Below are positions 11,843 through 22,224 of a DNA stretch of 64,000 bases, in pieces; position 1 is the first letter of the stretch, and each line of letters opens with the position of its first letter. The notes under the pieces are model-generated. The model searched no databases, was not told the DNA's origin, and worked only from the letters and a program-made list of their open reading frames with translations. The stretch lies in NCBI GenBank assembly GCA_026745465.1, contig JACYXH010000205.1, positions 1,158,501 to 1,222,500 of the forward strand, read 5' to 3'. The stretch comes from Lota lota. Its lineage: Eukaryota > Chordata > Actinopteri > Gadiformes > Lotidae. Both the position numbers and the translations under genes were made by a program.

Positions 11843-14800
11843 ACACCATCATCATCGTTATAAACAGCACCATCATCATCACCACAATCATCATCACAAT
11901 CATTTAAATGGAACATGTTGTTCAAGAGCAGAGCTTACACAAGTCGTCTGCACATTCTGGGTTAATGTCCAGCATGGACTCATAGATCTCCCCTGTGTAT
12001 CCAGAGCACTCGAGGATGTCTTCCGAGCCGGCAGCCATCAGCACGTATACGTCCCCGCTGTCCTCGTCCTGTATGTCAGAATTGAGTGTGTCTGCTGTCT
12101 CCTGAATAAATAAATAAAGGCAACGAAAATTTATAAATGCAAAATAAATTAAAAAGGTAATAGAAAACCCAAAAGCTGGACTTGACTGAATTAATGAAGG
12201 TGGGGCGATACAGGGGGTGATACAAATAATGCACTTCGCTAGAGTTAAGTGTTGGTATAGAGCAGGCGTTCACAACCCCCACAAAATTGAAAAAAACTGT
12301 GAACTGATACTTTTGTATTAACAAAGTATCAGTTCACAGTTTCAGAAAACTCTGAGCATACCGGAATTGGTGATCCTTTTGTCTAAAGGATCTCCAGAGA
12401 TTTCTGAGTGTTCTGTGTGTTGTCAGGCAGTGACCCACCTCCAACTGGCTCGCAACCCATTTTGGGTCCCGACCCATGGTTTGAGAAACGCTGGATGCTG
12501 TGATGTTAGAGAACATCGACACCGTGATATGACTCTGTTTTGGTCAAAAACTTACAACAAATTCGTCCATGAACTGCCGGAGATCGGTGAAGCCGCTGCG
12601 CTCTGCTAGTGTGTTGGGATAGTCCCCTTGCTTGTTCATGACACTGTAGGCCTGCACCGCTCCAGGACAATGCAGCAGTATCGTGGTAAGCTTCCTCAGG
12701 CCGTACTTGGCGGCAAAATGGAGAAGCGTGGGAAGATCCTCGTTCCGCTGATCTGAAAGGGGGGGGGGGGGGGGGGGGGGGGAAGGGGGAAGGTAAATGA
12801 GAATGCTTGGTATTCACATCTCACTTGATGCTACAGCTTGGTTAAAGAGTAATCAAATCAAACACTGTCAATCAAAACCCAGGCACAGCCCCATCTCTGG
12901 TCAGAACACTGGTCATGTATAGTGCTGCTCAATCTGATTGGGCTGAAATTGGGTCAGGGCACACAGTAGGAACGGACTGTACTATGCTTTATGTTGGCTT
13001 TGAGGGTTAGTGATATGAAGCAGCACAAACTGTGCTGTGAAGATCACGAAAAGTAATTCAGAGTATGTCCTAATTGATAAAAGTCCTGTGACATAAACTC
13101 AGATGCAACGGTTTAGTTTGTTTGGCAAAATAATCTTTGATCTTTTTATTCGATGACAGCAAGTATGAATATAAGCTTTCAGTCTCAAAGGATTTTGAAT
13201 TGGCAAAGAAAAGTGCTTTACTCACATGTTGACATGTTGTTTATTTCCATCTGTTGGATTCCAAAGAGCGCAAGTCCACCCTGTGGCATTCTGGATTTTA
13301 ACAAGTCAGTGAGCATGTTGTCCACTGATTCTGTTTTATTGCACGTAATGTTGAATGCCTGCAAATATAAATGTATAGACTTTTACCTTATTTTCACCTT
13401 TCATATTGTTGTTGATTTTATTGTTGATATCATTAAAATGTAGACTCTTACCTGGCAGATGAATTCAATCGGAGAAGTGGCATTTTCCAGGTGACGACCA
13501 ACCTCGTCCATGTAGGTGTAGTATGTAACAGGCATCAAACTGACAGAAGAATGATCGCTGAACAAAGAAAGCGATACTTGTCCAGCAGGCATTTCTGTGC
13601 ATAACAATGATACAAAAAAGTTAGAGCATTACAGAAACACAAAAAATCTTAAATACTCATATTAAAGTAGGCTATTTGGATACTTACCAGGCGCAATAAC
13701 ACTTATTGTGTATTCATTCTCTATGGTCGCTAGAACACGCTGCGGAGCTCCATGTTCAGATGAAAACTCCACCTCTGTCTTGGACTGAATGTCAACTTTA
13801 TGCAGTAGAATGATGTAAATAGTTGTCCGCTCCTGGGAAAATATATTTTTACACTTGTTAAAACATAATTTGTAAAGGAACAGTGTGCTTACTCATTTAG
13901 CAGACACTTTCATCACGTTATATATATAAAAAATGATATATTAAGATCATTTGGGCCAGTGATGGTTTATAGAATATATTGCGACTGTGTAGGTTGGGCT
14001 TATTTTGAGAGTTTGACGTTGCTTGTTTTCTTTTAACAAACTGCAATGTTTCTGATATGATAAGATGTAGGTAGATAGTAAATAACTAACTATGGTTAAA
14101 TGTTTAAACCATTTAATACTCTTATTATTTCCATTACACTATTAACCATCCATCTATCTATCAATGCATCCATCCATTCCTCCATGGTATTCCCATTCAG
14201 GGAGTTGGGTGGACCAGAGTCAGTGTAAAGCATGTGAAAACCAGGACAGGGATGCCAGTAAATCATAGACTCACATACACACTAGATGAGATGTAACAGG
14301 CAGAAACCCATACAAACATTGGACATATCAACTCCATGCAGGCAGGACCCAAATAAATTGGACTCAGGTGACAGCTGCAGTGCCACCCACGGCATGTCAT
14401 GTCACTCTATTTTGAAAATTAACCATACTATAACAGCGATCTGTGTGTGATTATCATGATTTGAAAATTATTGTAATCTCACCCCACAAAGAATTCTGTT
14501 TGGCTGAATGGTGAGACACATGGAGAACTGGGCCGAACTCTCCTCTTGCCATGGAGAATTCACGGAGCTCAGGTCAACTATGAGATCTGGTTCTCCCTCT
14601 TCTGCTGACACATACTCCTCAGCTTCAGGCTCTTCTGTGGCATCACACACAATCTGACTGGCCGCGTCGACGGGTGTAACTGGTGTTGCTTCCCTTTTAC
14701 TGTCGACCTCGTCTTGTTTTCCTTTTAAGTAACAGTTACTGGTTATTACACCTTCAGATACACGTACACACAGTAACACTCAGAGACACATTCCTGCACG

Positions 14801-14952
14801 CACACACACACAGTAACACTCATAGAGACGCATTCATGCACACACAGTAACACTCATAGAGACGCATTCATGCACACACGCACACACAGTAACACTCATA
14901 GAGACGCGTTCATGCACACATGCACACACAGTAACACTCATAGAGACGCATT

Positions 14953-14991
<39 letters not shown>

Positions 14992-16239
14992 CACGTACTG
15001 GGTATTAGTGTGTGCCTACCGTCACCCATGGCCGCCAGGACAGTAGAGATGTAGACGGCAGGCTCATCATCAGCATGCAGCTTGCTCCAGCTGGGCCAGT
15101 GTTTGAAGCTCCCGTCGGGTACGAGCTCCTCGGCCACGCCGCACAACAGCGCCACCACCCTGCGGGGAGGGTGCAGGAGCTTCTGCAGGGCCATGTGCAA
15201 GTGTTCGTCACTCATTAGGTCCAGCAGAGCGGCGGTCAGCAGCAGGACAACGCACTTGCTCTGGTGAAAATACTCAAAGTTGTAGCCGTGCAGCTCGTCT
15301 TCCTGAGAGACGGCGTACGACAGAATCGAGCACTCGTGGAATGTTGTCAAGGATTTGAGGATTGCGTGTAAGTACTCTGCCCATTCCTGTGCTTCAGGCG
15401 TGTGTAGAATCAACAGCTCGCAGCTGGCAGAAGAGGAGTCTGCTGGAACAGAGGAAGTATTTACATCAGTAGTGACAAATATTTAAAATATATTACAATT
15501 ATATAGAAACCAAAATGGGTCCACAGTCAAGGTTTATTTACATTAATGACATCGCACCAGTGACATTACACCATGACCAGTGATATGATGCATTGTTTCC
15601 CACATTGCAGCAAGTGATGATGTTTGTGATGGAACAGTTCCGCAGTTACACCGTGAGTCCTGCCAGAGCTATGGAATGTCAAGATGAGTGTGGTGGCAGA
15701 ATGAATGGCCACTCTGTGTGGCATACCAAGCCCTCCCTCCCTCCCCACCCCAGAAAGACAAAAAAAAAACAACGTAAAACTGGCCAAACTTCACACTGTG
15801 TCAACACTACTCTGGGTAATTTTGTTTGACTCATTACACTGTTTAATCAGGTCGAATTCACCCCCTTTTACTCCATACTGGGAAAGGAACCAGATCCAGT
15901 CAAAGGGCTGTTCATAGCGCTTTGGATTACGGTATTTTGGTAGTTGCAGGTTATTGAACCATACAGGAAGGCCACACACACTTCCTCTTTCAGTTCAGCT
16001 GTGCTACGCTTCCACTGCTAATCAAACAGTTATCACCATTATTCCCCAAACCGAATGACACACATTTCACACTAAAAACGTTGACAACTAAAAACCTATT
16101 ACATTGGGTTATGTTCTGTGACATAGTTTGCTCAAATGTTACATGTGGCACGGTTTTAGCATCATGAAATTGTACTTAAAAGTAAATAAATTGAATAGAG
16201 ATGTCATTCTCGGAATTCCAAACCTGAGGTTTCCTCCAT
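7815..16239 (-). CDS. pik3ap1: PIK3AP1 (BCAP), B-cell adaptor for PI3-kinase, 17 coding exons
   Basis: Cytoplasmic adaptor linking B-cell and Toll-like receptor signalling to PI3-kinase. Coding exons in transcript order: 16239-16224, 15442-15020, 14721-14483, 13832-13688, 13594-13452, 13358-13226, 12752-12556, 12101-11939, 11638-11570, 11145-10843, 10743-10699, 10501-10308, 10184-10112, 9993-9826, 9582-9512, 9134-9028, 7914-7815. They sum to 2589 nt (862 codons plus TGA), every junction keeps frame, and all boundaries are AG/GT; human PIK3AP1 is about 805 residues. Domains: TIR, residues ~12-146; DBB, ~205-322 (YYTYMDEVG, SPIEFICQ); ankyrin-like, ~367-432 (LPTLLHFAAKYGL); YxxM motifs at Y451, Y472 and Y487; Glu-rich run, 541-554; EDIYHVVDD; KTPGQRQL region followed by a basic coiled segment; proline-rich tail, ~795-862. 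The start lies in GCCATGG, but exon 1 codes for only five residues and has a weak GTTTGG donor, so the first residues are the least certain part. BANK1 was considered and rejected because KTPGQRQL and the tail match PIK3AP1. Confidence 0.95.
8064..8125 (-). mobile_element. tRNA-derived SINE head fragment
   Basis: On the minus strand an A-box-like TGGCTAAGGTACTGGG is followed by a B-box-like GGGGTTGAATCCCC. The two boxes are about 9 nt closer together than in a functional tRNA, and no acceptor stem pairs around them. The wording resembles fish tRNA-derived SINE heads. It sits in the last pik3ap1 intron. Confidence 0.45.
11012..11053 (-). repeat. In-frame GAG repeat encoding a Glu-rich tract in pik3ap1 exon 10
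   Basis: The plus strand reads mostly CTC triplets; on the coding strand this gives residues 541-554 (EEEEKEEEEEEEQE). It is a coding trinucleotide microsatellite, so its length probably varies between alleles without breaking the frame. It lies between the YxxM motifs and EDIYHVVDD. Confidence 0.85.
11763..11906. repeat. Imperfect (ATC)n tract
   Basis: Triplet repeat of the ATC/TCA class in the pik3ap1 intron between exons 8 and 9. On the minus strand it opens an Asp-rich frame, which is a composition artefact. Confidence 0.85.
12263..12493. mobile_element. Possible hAT-like non-autonomous DNA transposon remnant with internal hairpin
   Basis: The left end CAGGCGTTCACAACC and the reverse complement of the right end (CAGCGTTTCTCAAACC) resemble each other and the terminal inverted repeats of hAT/Charlie-type elements. 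The interior has the phrase TTTTGGGTCCCGACCC, common in such elements. The flanking 8-mers do not match as a target duplication, so the boundaries are tentative. Confidence 0.35.
12294..12342. repeat. Perfect 20-bp inverted repeat with 9-nt loop
   Basis: Arms 12294-12313 and 12323-12342 are exact reverse complements, with spacer 12314-12322. It lies in a pik3ap1 intron and within the possible hAT-like remnant. An RNA copy would form a stable hairpin. Confidence 0.9.
12759..12782. repeat. Poly(G) tract, 24 nt, beside the exon 7 acceptor
   Basis: On the coding strand this is a C24 run, followed by TTTCAG and exon 7. The homopolymer therefore forms the polypyrimidine tract of that acceptor. Confidence 0.9.
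14768..14989. repeat. Minisatellite (34-42 bp units) plus (AC)n in pik3ap1 intron 2
   Basis: CAGTAACACT recurs at 14771, 14811, 14845, 14887 and 14929, each time followed by a CATAGAGACGCATTCATG-like segment; the first copy is diverged. An (AC)n run follows at 14956-14989. Together they fill about 220 bp of the 298-bp intron 14722-15019. Confidence 0.9.
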
Positions 16240-16410
16240 GGCTGAGCAGTCTGGCTGTTGTGTCTAAACTCCCCGTGAGGAGCTGGTCATCTGTCTCGAT
16301 GCGCTTCAGCTTTGAACGCTTTCGCCAATGAGCTCTGTCATATTAATAGCTTCAGTTTGTTTCCTGATTAAGAGTAGTCTACTGAGCACAACTTCCTGAA
16401 AAGCTGTGAA
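16240..16410 (-). promoter_or_regulatory. Probable pik3ap1 promoter and 5' leader
   Basis: On the minus strand upstream of the start codon there is an ATTGG inverted CCAAT box (16325-16329) and an ETS/PU.1-type CAGGAAGT (16391-16398). ETS sites suit a gene expressed in B cells and myeloid cells. There is no clear TATA box. A long (AC)n tract begins about 240 bp further out. The transcription start is not resolved. Confidence 0.4.
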
Positions 16411-16648
16411 TGTACAGCCCAGAAGGCTGTCCACAAGCACGCTGTTTGTGTTACACCTGAAGCATGCTGGGTCGTCCATTCTCTGACATTTCTTGGTAGA
16501 TAGCGCTTGTTTCAGATGACAAAAACAAAGCCATGACAAAATACTATTTTTGATCACATCGTATAATTAAACTAGCAGTGGCACCTAGACAGATACTCTT
16601 GCTTCACCATTATCTTTTTGTCTATTTCTTCCTCACACCTAGACCCAA

Positions 16649-16756
<108 letters not shown>

Positions 16757-17042
16757 CTAGTCGCCTTTTGTGCATGAAAAATGCATGTTCTCTTTCATTT
16801 CCTTACAAAAAATGAAAAGGTTAATTAAGAAAATAAGTTGTTATAAACACACACCACTCATTTTATAATCCCAAAAATATACATTGTCTGGTCTAGGAAT
16901 TTCAAATCTTTTTACTAATACTATTTACTTATTACTTAGACTGTTTACTTATAACACAATAGTGGATAATTATCAATTGTAATTTAACTAGAATTGTGTT
17001 GTACACGTGTTCTCTATAGCAATGGACACTTTACATATCCTA

Positions 17043-17056
17043 CCACTAGAGGGCAG
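17043..17056 (+). promoter_or_regulatory. CTCF-type motif
   Basis: CCACTAGAGGGCAG is an excellent match to the CTCF core (CCASYAGRKGGCA). It lies 0.8 kb outside the pik3ap1 start, between the immune gene and the non-coding desert, with the motif pointing right towards fam204a. Confidence 0.6.
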
Positions 17057-18437
17057 CATGCAATCAAATGAAAAATGGAGGACTGCTAAATTTGTCTTCA
17101 GCTGAAAAAGAAACACCCCAATGAACAGACCGTGCCTTGCTCTGGGACTGTGTGTTTCAGCAAGTCCAGACTAGGTGTGGGCGATCATAAATGCTTTTTT
17201 TTTTTCATAATCTGTATCTAGCTATGAAGTTGCATGGTTGTATTGATACCACTTAATGGAATGTTACTTGGCCAAATGCCAAGTAGGCTAACCGGTATTC
17301 TCCAGTCCAGTCAAGGCAATTAGTACGGTAAACCGAGACAAAAACGGTCCATTATGCGCATTTAACTGTTTATTCTGAACTATCCATTTGGCAGAATTTG
17401 AATAATTTGTCTGCTTGGACTATCTCCCACCTCCCAGTAATGTGAACTGTGAAACATTTAGCATTTTAATGTCTACATACCTTGTAAAAATTATTTCTTT
17501 TATTCACAATCTCAAATAAAAAGTTGTTTCTAGGTTGTTGGTTCAGGATTAACAAATTAACCTTAAGTGGCGACTAATAATTACTGAAGTCAGTTCATAG
17601 GTTTGTATTTATGCCATTTATTTATGCCATTTAACACCACCAATTTTTAAAGCAAGGGTGAGCATCGACTGACAGATAGGACCCTGACTGGTTCATTTGT
17701 ATCAAATGGTGCCACTATGTCACATCACTAAAACTCATGTTCCAATGAGCTCTCGCTGGTCACACGAAGAATGGAAAATGGCCCTGTGATGACATATATC
17801 TTTTTAATTACATAGTTCAAATTAGATGGAAAGAAAACCAGTTATTGGGGAGGTGGAGAGAGCTATTTTAGACCTGTTTCTTGTTGAGGAATGGACTCAA
17901 AATTCTCCAGTAGGGCTTCTAACACGTGAGTTATCTATAACTATATATTCAGCTGATGTTGGGAAATTGCCCTATTAGGTCCCTGTAGGCCAGTCTTTGG
18001 ATCCTGATATTTAATGGTTCCAATATCATGGGGAGTCCACAGACTTTGAATTATTATATTTATATAAAAATAACTTACAGTCAAATAAGTGTGTCATTTT
18101 TTCCCCCTCAGCCCGCTTTATCCTCCATCCACCATGGGCTCTGTTATGGTAACAACAAAAGTTCACTTTACGACTTCTGAAACAGCCTGTGAAGCGCCGA
18201 GTGATCCATGACCCGTCTTTAAGCACAATTTCCTGCCAAAAAAAGAATCCCCTAATTTCTTCTAAGTCCACCATTAGCTACTATAAGCATGACCGGGCGG
18301 TTACCTTTTGTTTGGGCTCCCTTGAAACCACTATCTATTAGGTGGCTCAAGTCAAATCCCCACAGTCTGAGTTTAATAAGAGAATAGTTTGCTCCTATAT
18401 TTTAACCTTGTTATCCAATATCCTGCCTTGTAGTCCG

Positions 18438-18770
18438 CGTGCTTGTGTGTGTGTGTATGTGTGTGTGTGGGTTTGTTCTGCATGCATGTGTGTGTATGTG
18501 TGCATGTGTGCATGAGCATGTGTCTGGGTGCGTGTGTGTGTGTTTTTCTGTGCATGCGTGTGTGCTTGTGTGTGTATGTACGTGTGTGTGTGCGTGTATT
18601 AGTGTCTGCTTGCGAGTGTGTGTGTGTGTATGTGTGTGTGTGTGTGTGTGTGCGTGTGTGTGTGTGCGTGTATGTGCGTGTGCGTATGTGTTTGTGTGCG
18701 TGCATGCCTGCGTGTGTGTGCATATATGTGTGTGCTTGCATGTATGCGTGCGTGCATGTGTGTGTACGGC
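18438..18770. repeat. Imperfect (TG)n tract
   Basis: About 330 bp of TG-rich sequence with C and A interruptions. It produces long Cys/Val or His/Thr frames on both strands, which are artefacts of the repeat. Confidence 0.95.
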
Positions 18771-19999
18771 ACATGGCTTGACCCTGGCAGGCAGAGTGTG
18801 TGTGGTGGTTCAGAGGAGCGAGGCTAGGGTCTGGCCGGGCCTCGCTCAGCAGAGCAACCAAAGTTCACCGGAGAACATGATGGAGTGGGACACTTTGTGC
18901 GGTGCGCTCTTCAGGTTTCTCTCTGGCCACAAAATAAGCCATACCCCCCATCCGACCCCCCACCCAGCCTTGCCATGATAAAGACCACTGAGCAACGAGT
19001 TACATGGAGAGGAGAACCGAGAGTTGACAGCTCCTGAATCATCACCTAATACGTCAAAATAAGTCCTTTCTTCTTTGGTCTCAGTCAATGTGAGATAACG
19101 TCAGACTTCAATCCTCTTGTACTATGGTATATTGGGACCCATATTGCACTCAATTCAATGAATATTTCATATTTAGTAAGTATTGCAATTATATTCACAT
19201 GCCCTGAATTCTTTGTTAAATTACCATCAACATAACCCAAGTTTCACGGAGACACATACCCGATATAAATAAATACATAAATAAATAATATTATAATATA
19301 GCACATTGATGAATTCATACTATAAGATGAAACTTTCCAGCAGTTGATACTAATGTAAATAACATGATTTGGAGGAGTGAAAATTCATATTGACTCGATT
19401 CCCACAATTCATGTCAAATAAAATTAATGTGTGGTAGTGTGTGTTTCTTTTTTCTCAGCTTGAAAAAGGGCTTTCGTCATCTCAAGTCCCATGAACATGT
19501 GTTTGTCCCAGCCAGCCTGGCAGCACATAGTCTTTGGAGGAAAAGCTAAGGGCAGGTTTCCACTCCCTGCTCTATAGTCGTAATAACAGCTCCACACAAG
19601 AGGGAGTCCGAAAAAAACAGCAGGGTACTGTACCTCTCACGTTACCGCCACCGCTCTCACGTTACCCGGCTACCTTACTGTACTTTCCCAAACCCAGGAA
19701 ACCTTCACCTCATATCTGCAGCAGCTCCGCCGAGGACATTTTGGGGACTTTTTTTACCCCAAGGAGGAAATCGAGAAAATACAAAGCAAAGATCTTGGGG
19801 AAACAGAGAGCAACCATGAAATGGTAAACTGCAAACGGTAAAGGGCTCCCTGGCTGAAATGTTATTTGGATGATAGCCTGCATAAGAAAAGGAACTGTGT
19901 TTGGTTTCTCATGGGGACTCACCGGCAGGGCTCATTGTGATAAGAAAATAAGTCTAATGTTACCTGATCTGGTATAATGTGGACCAATTACCACTCCAT

Positions 20000-20260
20000 T
20001 GCACTTCATTACAGGGCTGTAATAGGCCTGGGGGTCGGCATTCGGGGCCGAGTGCGGAGGAAAATTGAGTGGTCATTGATAATATGATAAAAACTGACAG
20101 TGAGAGGCCCCGCTGACAAATTATTGAAATTTACAGTTGATAGGGAAACACTATAACCTCATTTTGTAAGCAGCTGGCTGGCCCTTGTGCAAAGCAGCTC
20201 CCTCAACACAATGAGAGGCTTATGGAGGGAGAGAAATCTAAAACTATCAGAGAATAGTTC
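20000..20260. promoter_or_regulatory. Candidate conserved non-coding element
   Basis: Low-repeat sequence with balanced composition and phrases such as GTCATTGATAATATGAT and ACAAATTATTGAAATTTACAG. No coding or repeat character is seen. Its enhancer nature is inferred from texture only. Confidence 0.25.
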
Positions 20261-21880
20261 TGGACCCCTGCTCTTCAGCGTCTGGCATAGGGCGCACGGG
20301 TATTGTTGTATTGTTTCCCCCCAATATCCCCGGTCAAATCAAGCCCCAGGGAACACTCTGTGAGATGGTGCCATAGTAGACGTTACCTGGATGTCAAGAG
20401 ACCAATATTTGAACAGTCTTAAACCAACACTTCATATGATATGGCAATATTTTTTTTTCTGTAAATGTATTTTTCTTTTACAATTACCACAAATAATCTC
20501 ACATACATCCAACAGCCTTTCCATTTACCGTCCTCAGCCATAGGAATTGTGTATTGCGAAAGCTAACAATATAGATCAAAACGGCCTTGTTCCCTAAACT
20601 ATTATCATATTCCTGTGCTGGTGTTTGCCTCAGTTTAAGTGGTTCCATTTGAAGCCCCTTGAATAAATAAATCAAATAAACCACCATCAGACATACATTT
20701 TCAATCCATCAAGGTAATCAGATTGTGTTTACCTGAATGGGAACTATTCTAAAATGTTATTAAAAAACTTAAATGGAGTTTAGGTGTGGAATAACTAGGC
20801 GAGGGAAATGATGAGCAAACAGCGGGATAAGATTCCAATTACTATTAAACAAGCATCGTGTCGACTAGCAAAGAGGAAAATACCGCTGACATTTTCCTCT
20901 ATGGAGGCGGCCATCTGATCGGCTTTGTGGTTCGGGAGCAAAGAAGGTTTCAATTCAGAGGCTTTCAGGCAAAGAGGCTGAGGTGTTTACGTACTCAGTA
21001 GCAAGTGGCACACAGATTAATCTGTCTCTTAAGGATGCGATTTCAGCTATTTGGCCAATGATGATATATCCAGGTGTGATTCCTCAAATGCTTTGTAATG
21101 GATTGCTGCCATTTTTTATTTATTTTTTAATAATGGAACGATGTTGATATTGGCTGAAAGGAAGAAGATGAGTTTTCAATGAAGAGCATTCAAATGATGT
21201 AGGCCTAGTTACCATTGATATTATTTAATAATTGTGTTGGACAAATAATAATAATAATATAATAATAGTTTTATATAGTCTGTGAAATGTAGGTTACATT
21301 AAGCATATATGTATACATAATCGTGTAGTTTAAACAAGTCATTACCTTGTTGATAAAGGGCCAGTTCAATTAGGCGTAATCCTATGTATCTAAATAGGCA
21401 ATATCTTGAATGCATGCTTCATTGATCAAAACAGTTTTGGAACAACTTATCGAACCACAATCTTTAACTAGTATTTAAAGATGATTTTTAGCTTTCATCT
21501 ATTGTCTCTGCTGAGCTGAAAACCCTTCAACACGATAAGACACTCATTTTGGATGCAGCTTTGGCTGCAGCAATCACACCGGCCAACAGATAACCGTATC
21601 TTTATTTATTAAACTTGCACCCTGTGCATGTCTAGTTGGAGATAATAGTTTCATTCTGGAAACTTTGCTCGCTATACCCTCATTGTTGGGTAAATGTGAG
21701 AGATTCCTGATCCATTAGGATTCATTGGACTGAGAGATAGATTCATCAGATACAACTGCACCAGCAGTAGGTCATGAAGTTCCACTTTACTTGTCGCTGC
21801 AGATATGCACATTTTGCAACTGCATGTGCCCTCGGTTGACAACTGCATACTTTTTAATGAAACTAAATTGTTTCTATTAG

Positions 21881-21969
21881 GTTATGATGATGATGATGAT
21901 GATTATTATTATTATTATTATTATTTATTAGTTGTTATTATAAATTATTAACCATTATTATTATTATTA
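21881..21969. repeat. GAT/ATT triplet repeats
   Basis: A GATGATGAT run passes into ATT repeats and, after a short break, further ATT repeats. Confidence 0.85.
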
Positions 21970-22210
21970 ATTGTCTGTAAATTTAATTCTGATGAAGAAA
22001 GTAAGATTTTACAGGTTTGTCAGTGTAGATTAGGTAACATAAATAGTGGTTTAGTAGAGAAAAATGTATAATTGTTGCTTGTTTTGCTAAACAAACCATA
22101 AATAACTTTCACAACTACAATCCTCTTTTGACAAATCACTGCAAAGCTTGTTTGTGGATAGCACACTTGTCAAAACGGTACAACTTTTTTAGTTGCACTT
22201 CTGAATATAA

Positions 22211-22224
22211 CCACCAGAGGTCAG
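22211..22224 (+). promoter_or_regulatory. Weaker CTCF-like motif
   Basis: CCACCAGAGGTCAG matches the CTCF core except for the base before CAG. It is in the same orientation as the site at 17043. Confidence 0.3.

Noticed and set aside
11683-11925. Asp-rich minus-strand frame
   Set aside because: Produced by the ATC triplet repeat inside a pik3ap1 intron.
12263-12493. Confident hAT transposon call
   Set aside because: The ends resemble hAT termini, but the flanking 8-mers do not match as a target duplication, so it is kept only as a tentative remnant.
14768-14989. CRISPR-like regular repeats
   Set aside because: Unit spacing is irregular (34-42 bp), the segments between the repeated core are themselves repeated rather than unique, and the locus is a vertebrate intron. 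It is a minisatellite.
15020-15442. BANK1 instead of PIK3AP1
   Set aside because: The TIR/DBB architecture is shared, but the KTPGQRQL block, the EDIYHVVDD motif and the proline-rich C-terminus are PIK3AP1-type.
18439-18978. Long Cys/Val-rich and His/Thr-rich open frames on both strands
   Set aside because: They are read-through of a TG repeat, with no splice sites or conserved peptide.
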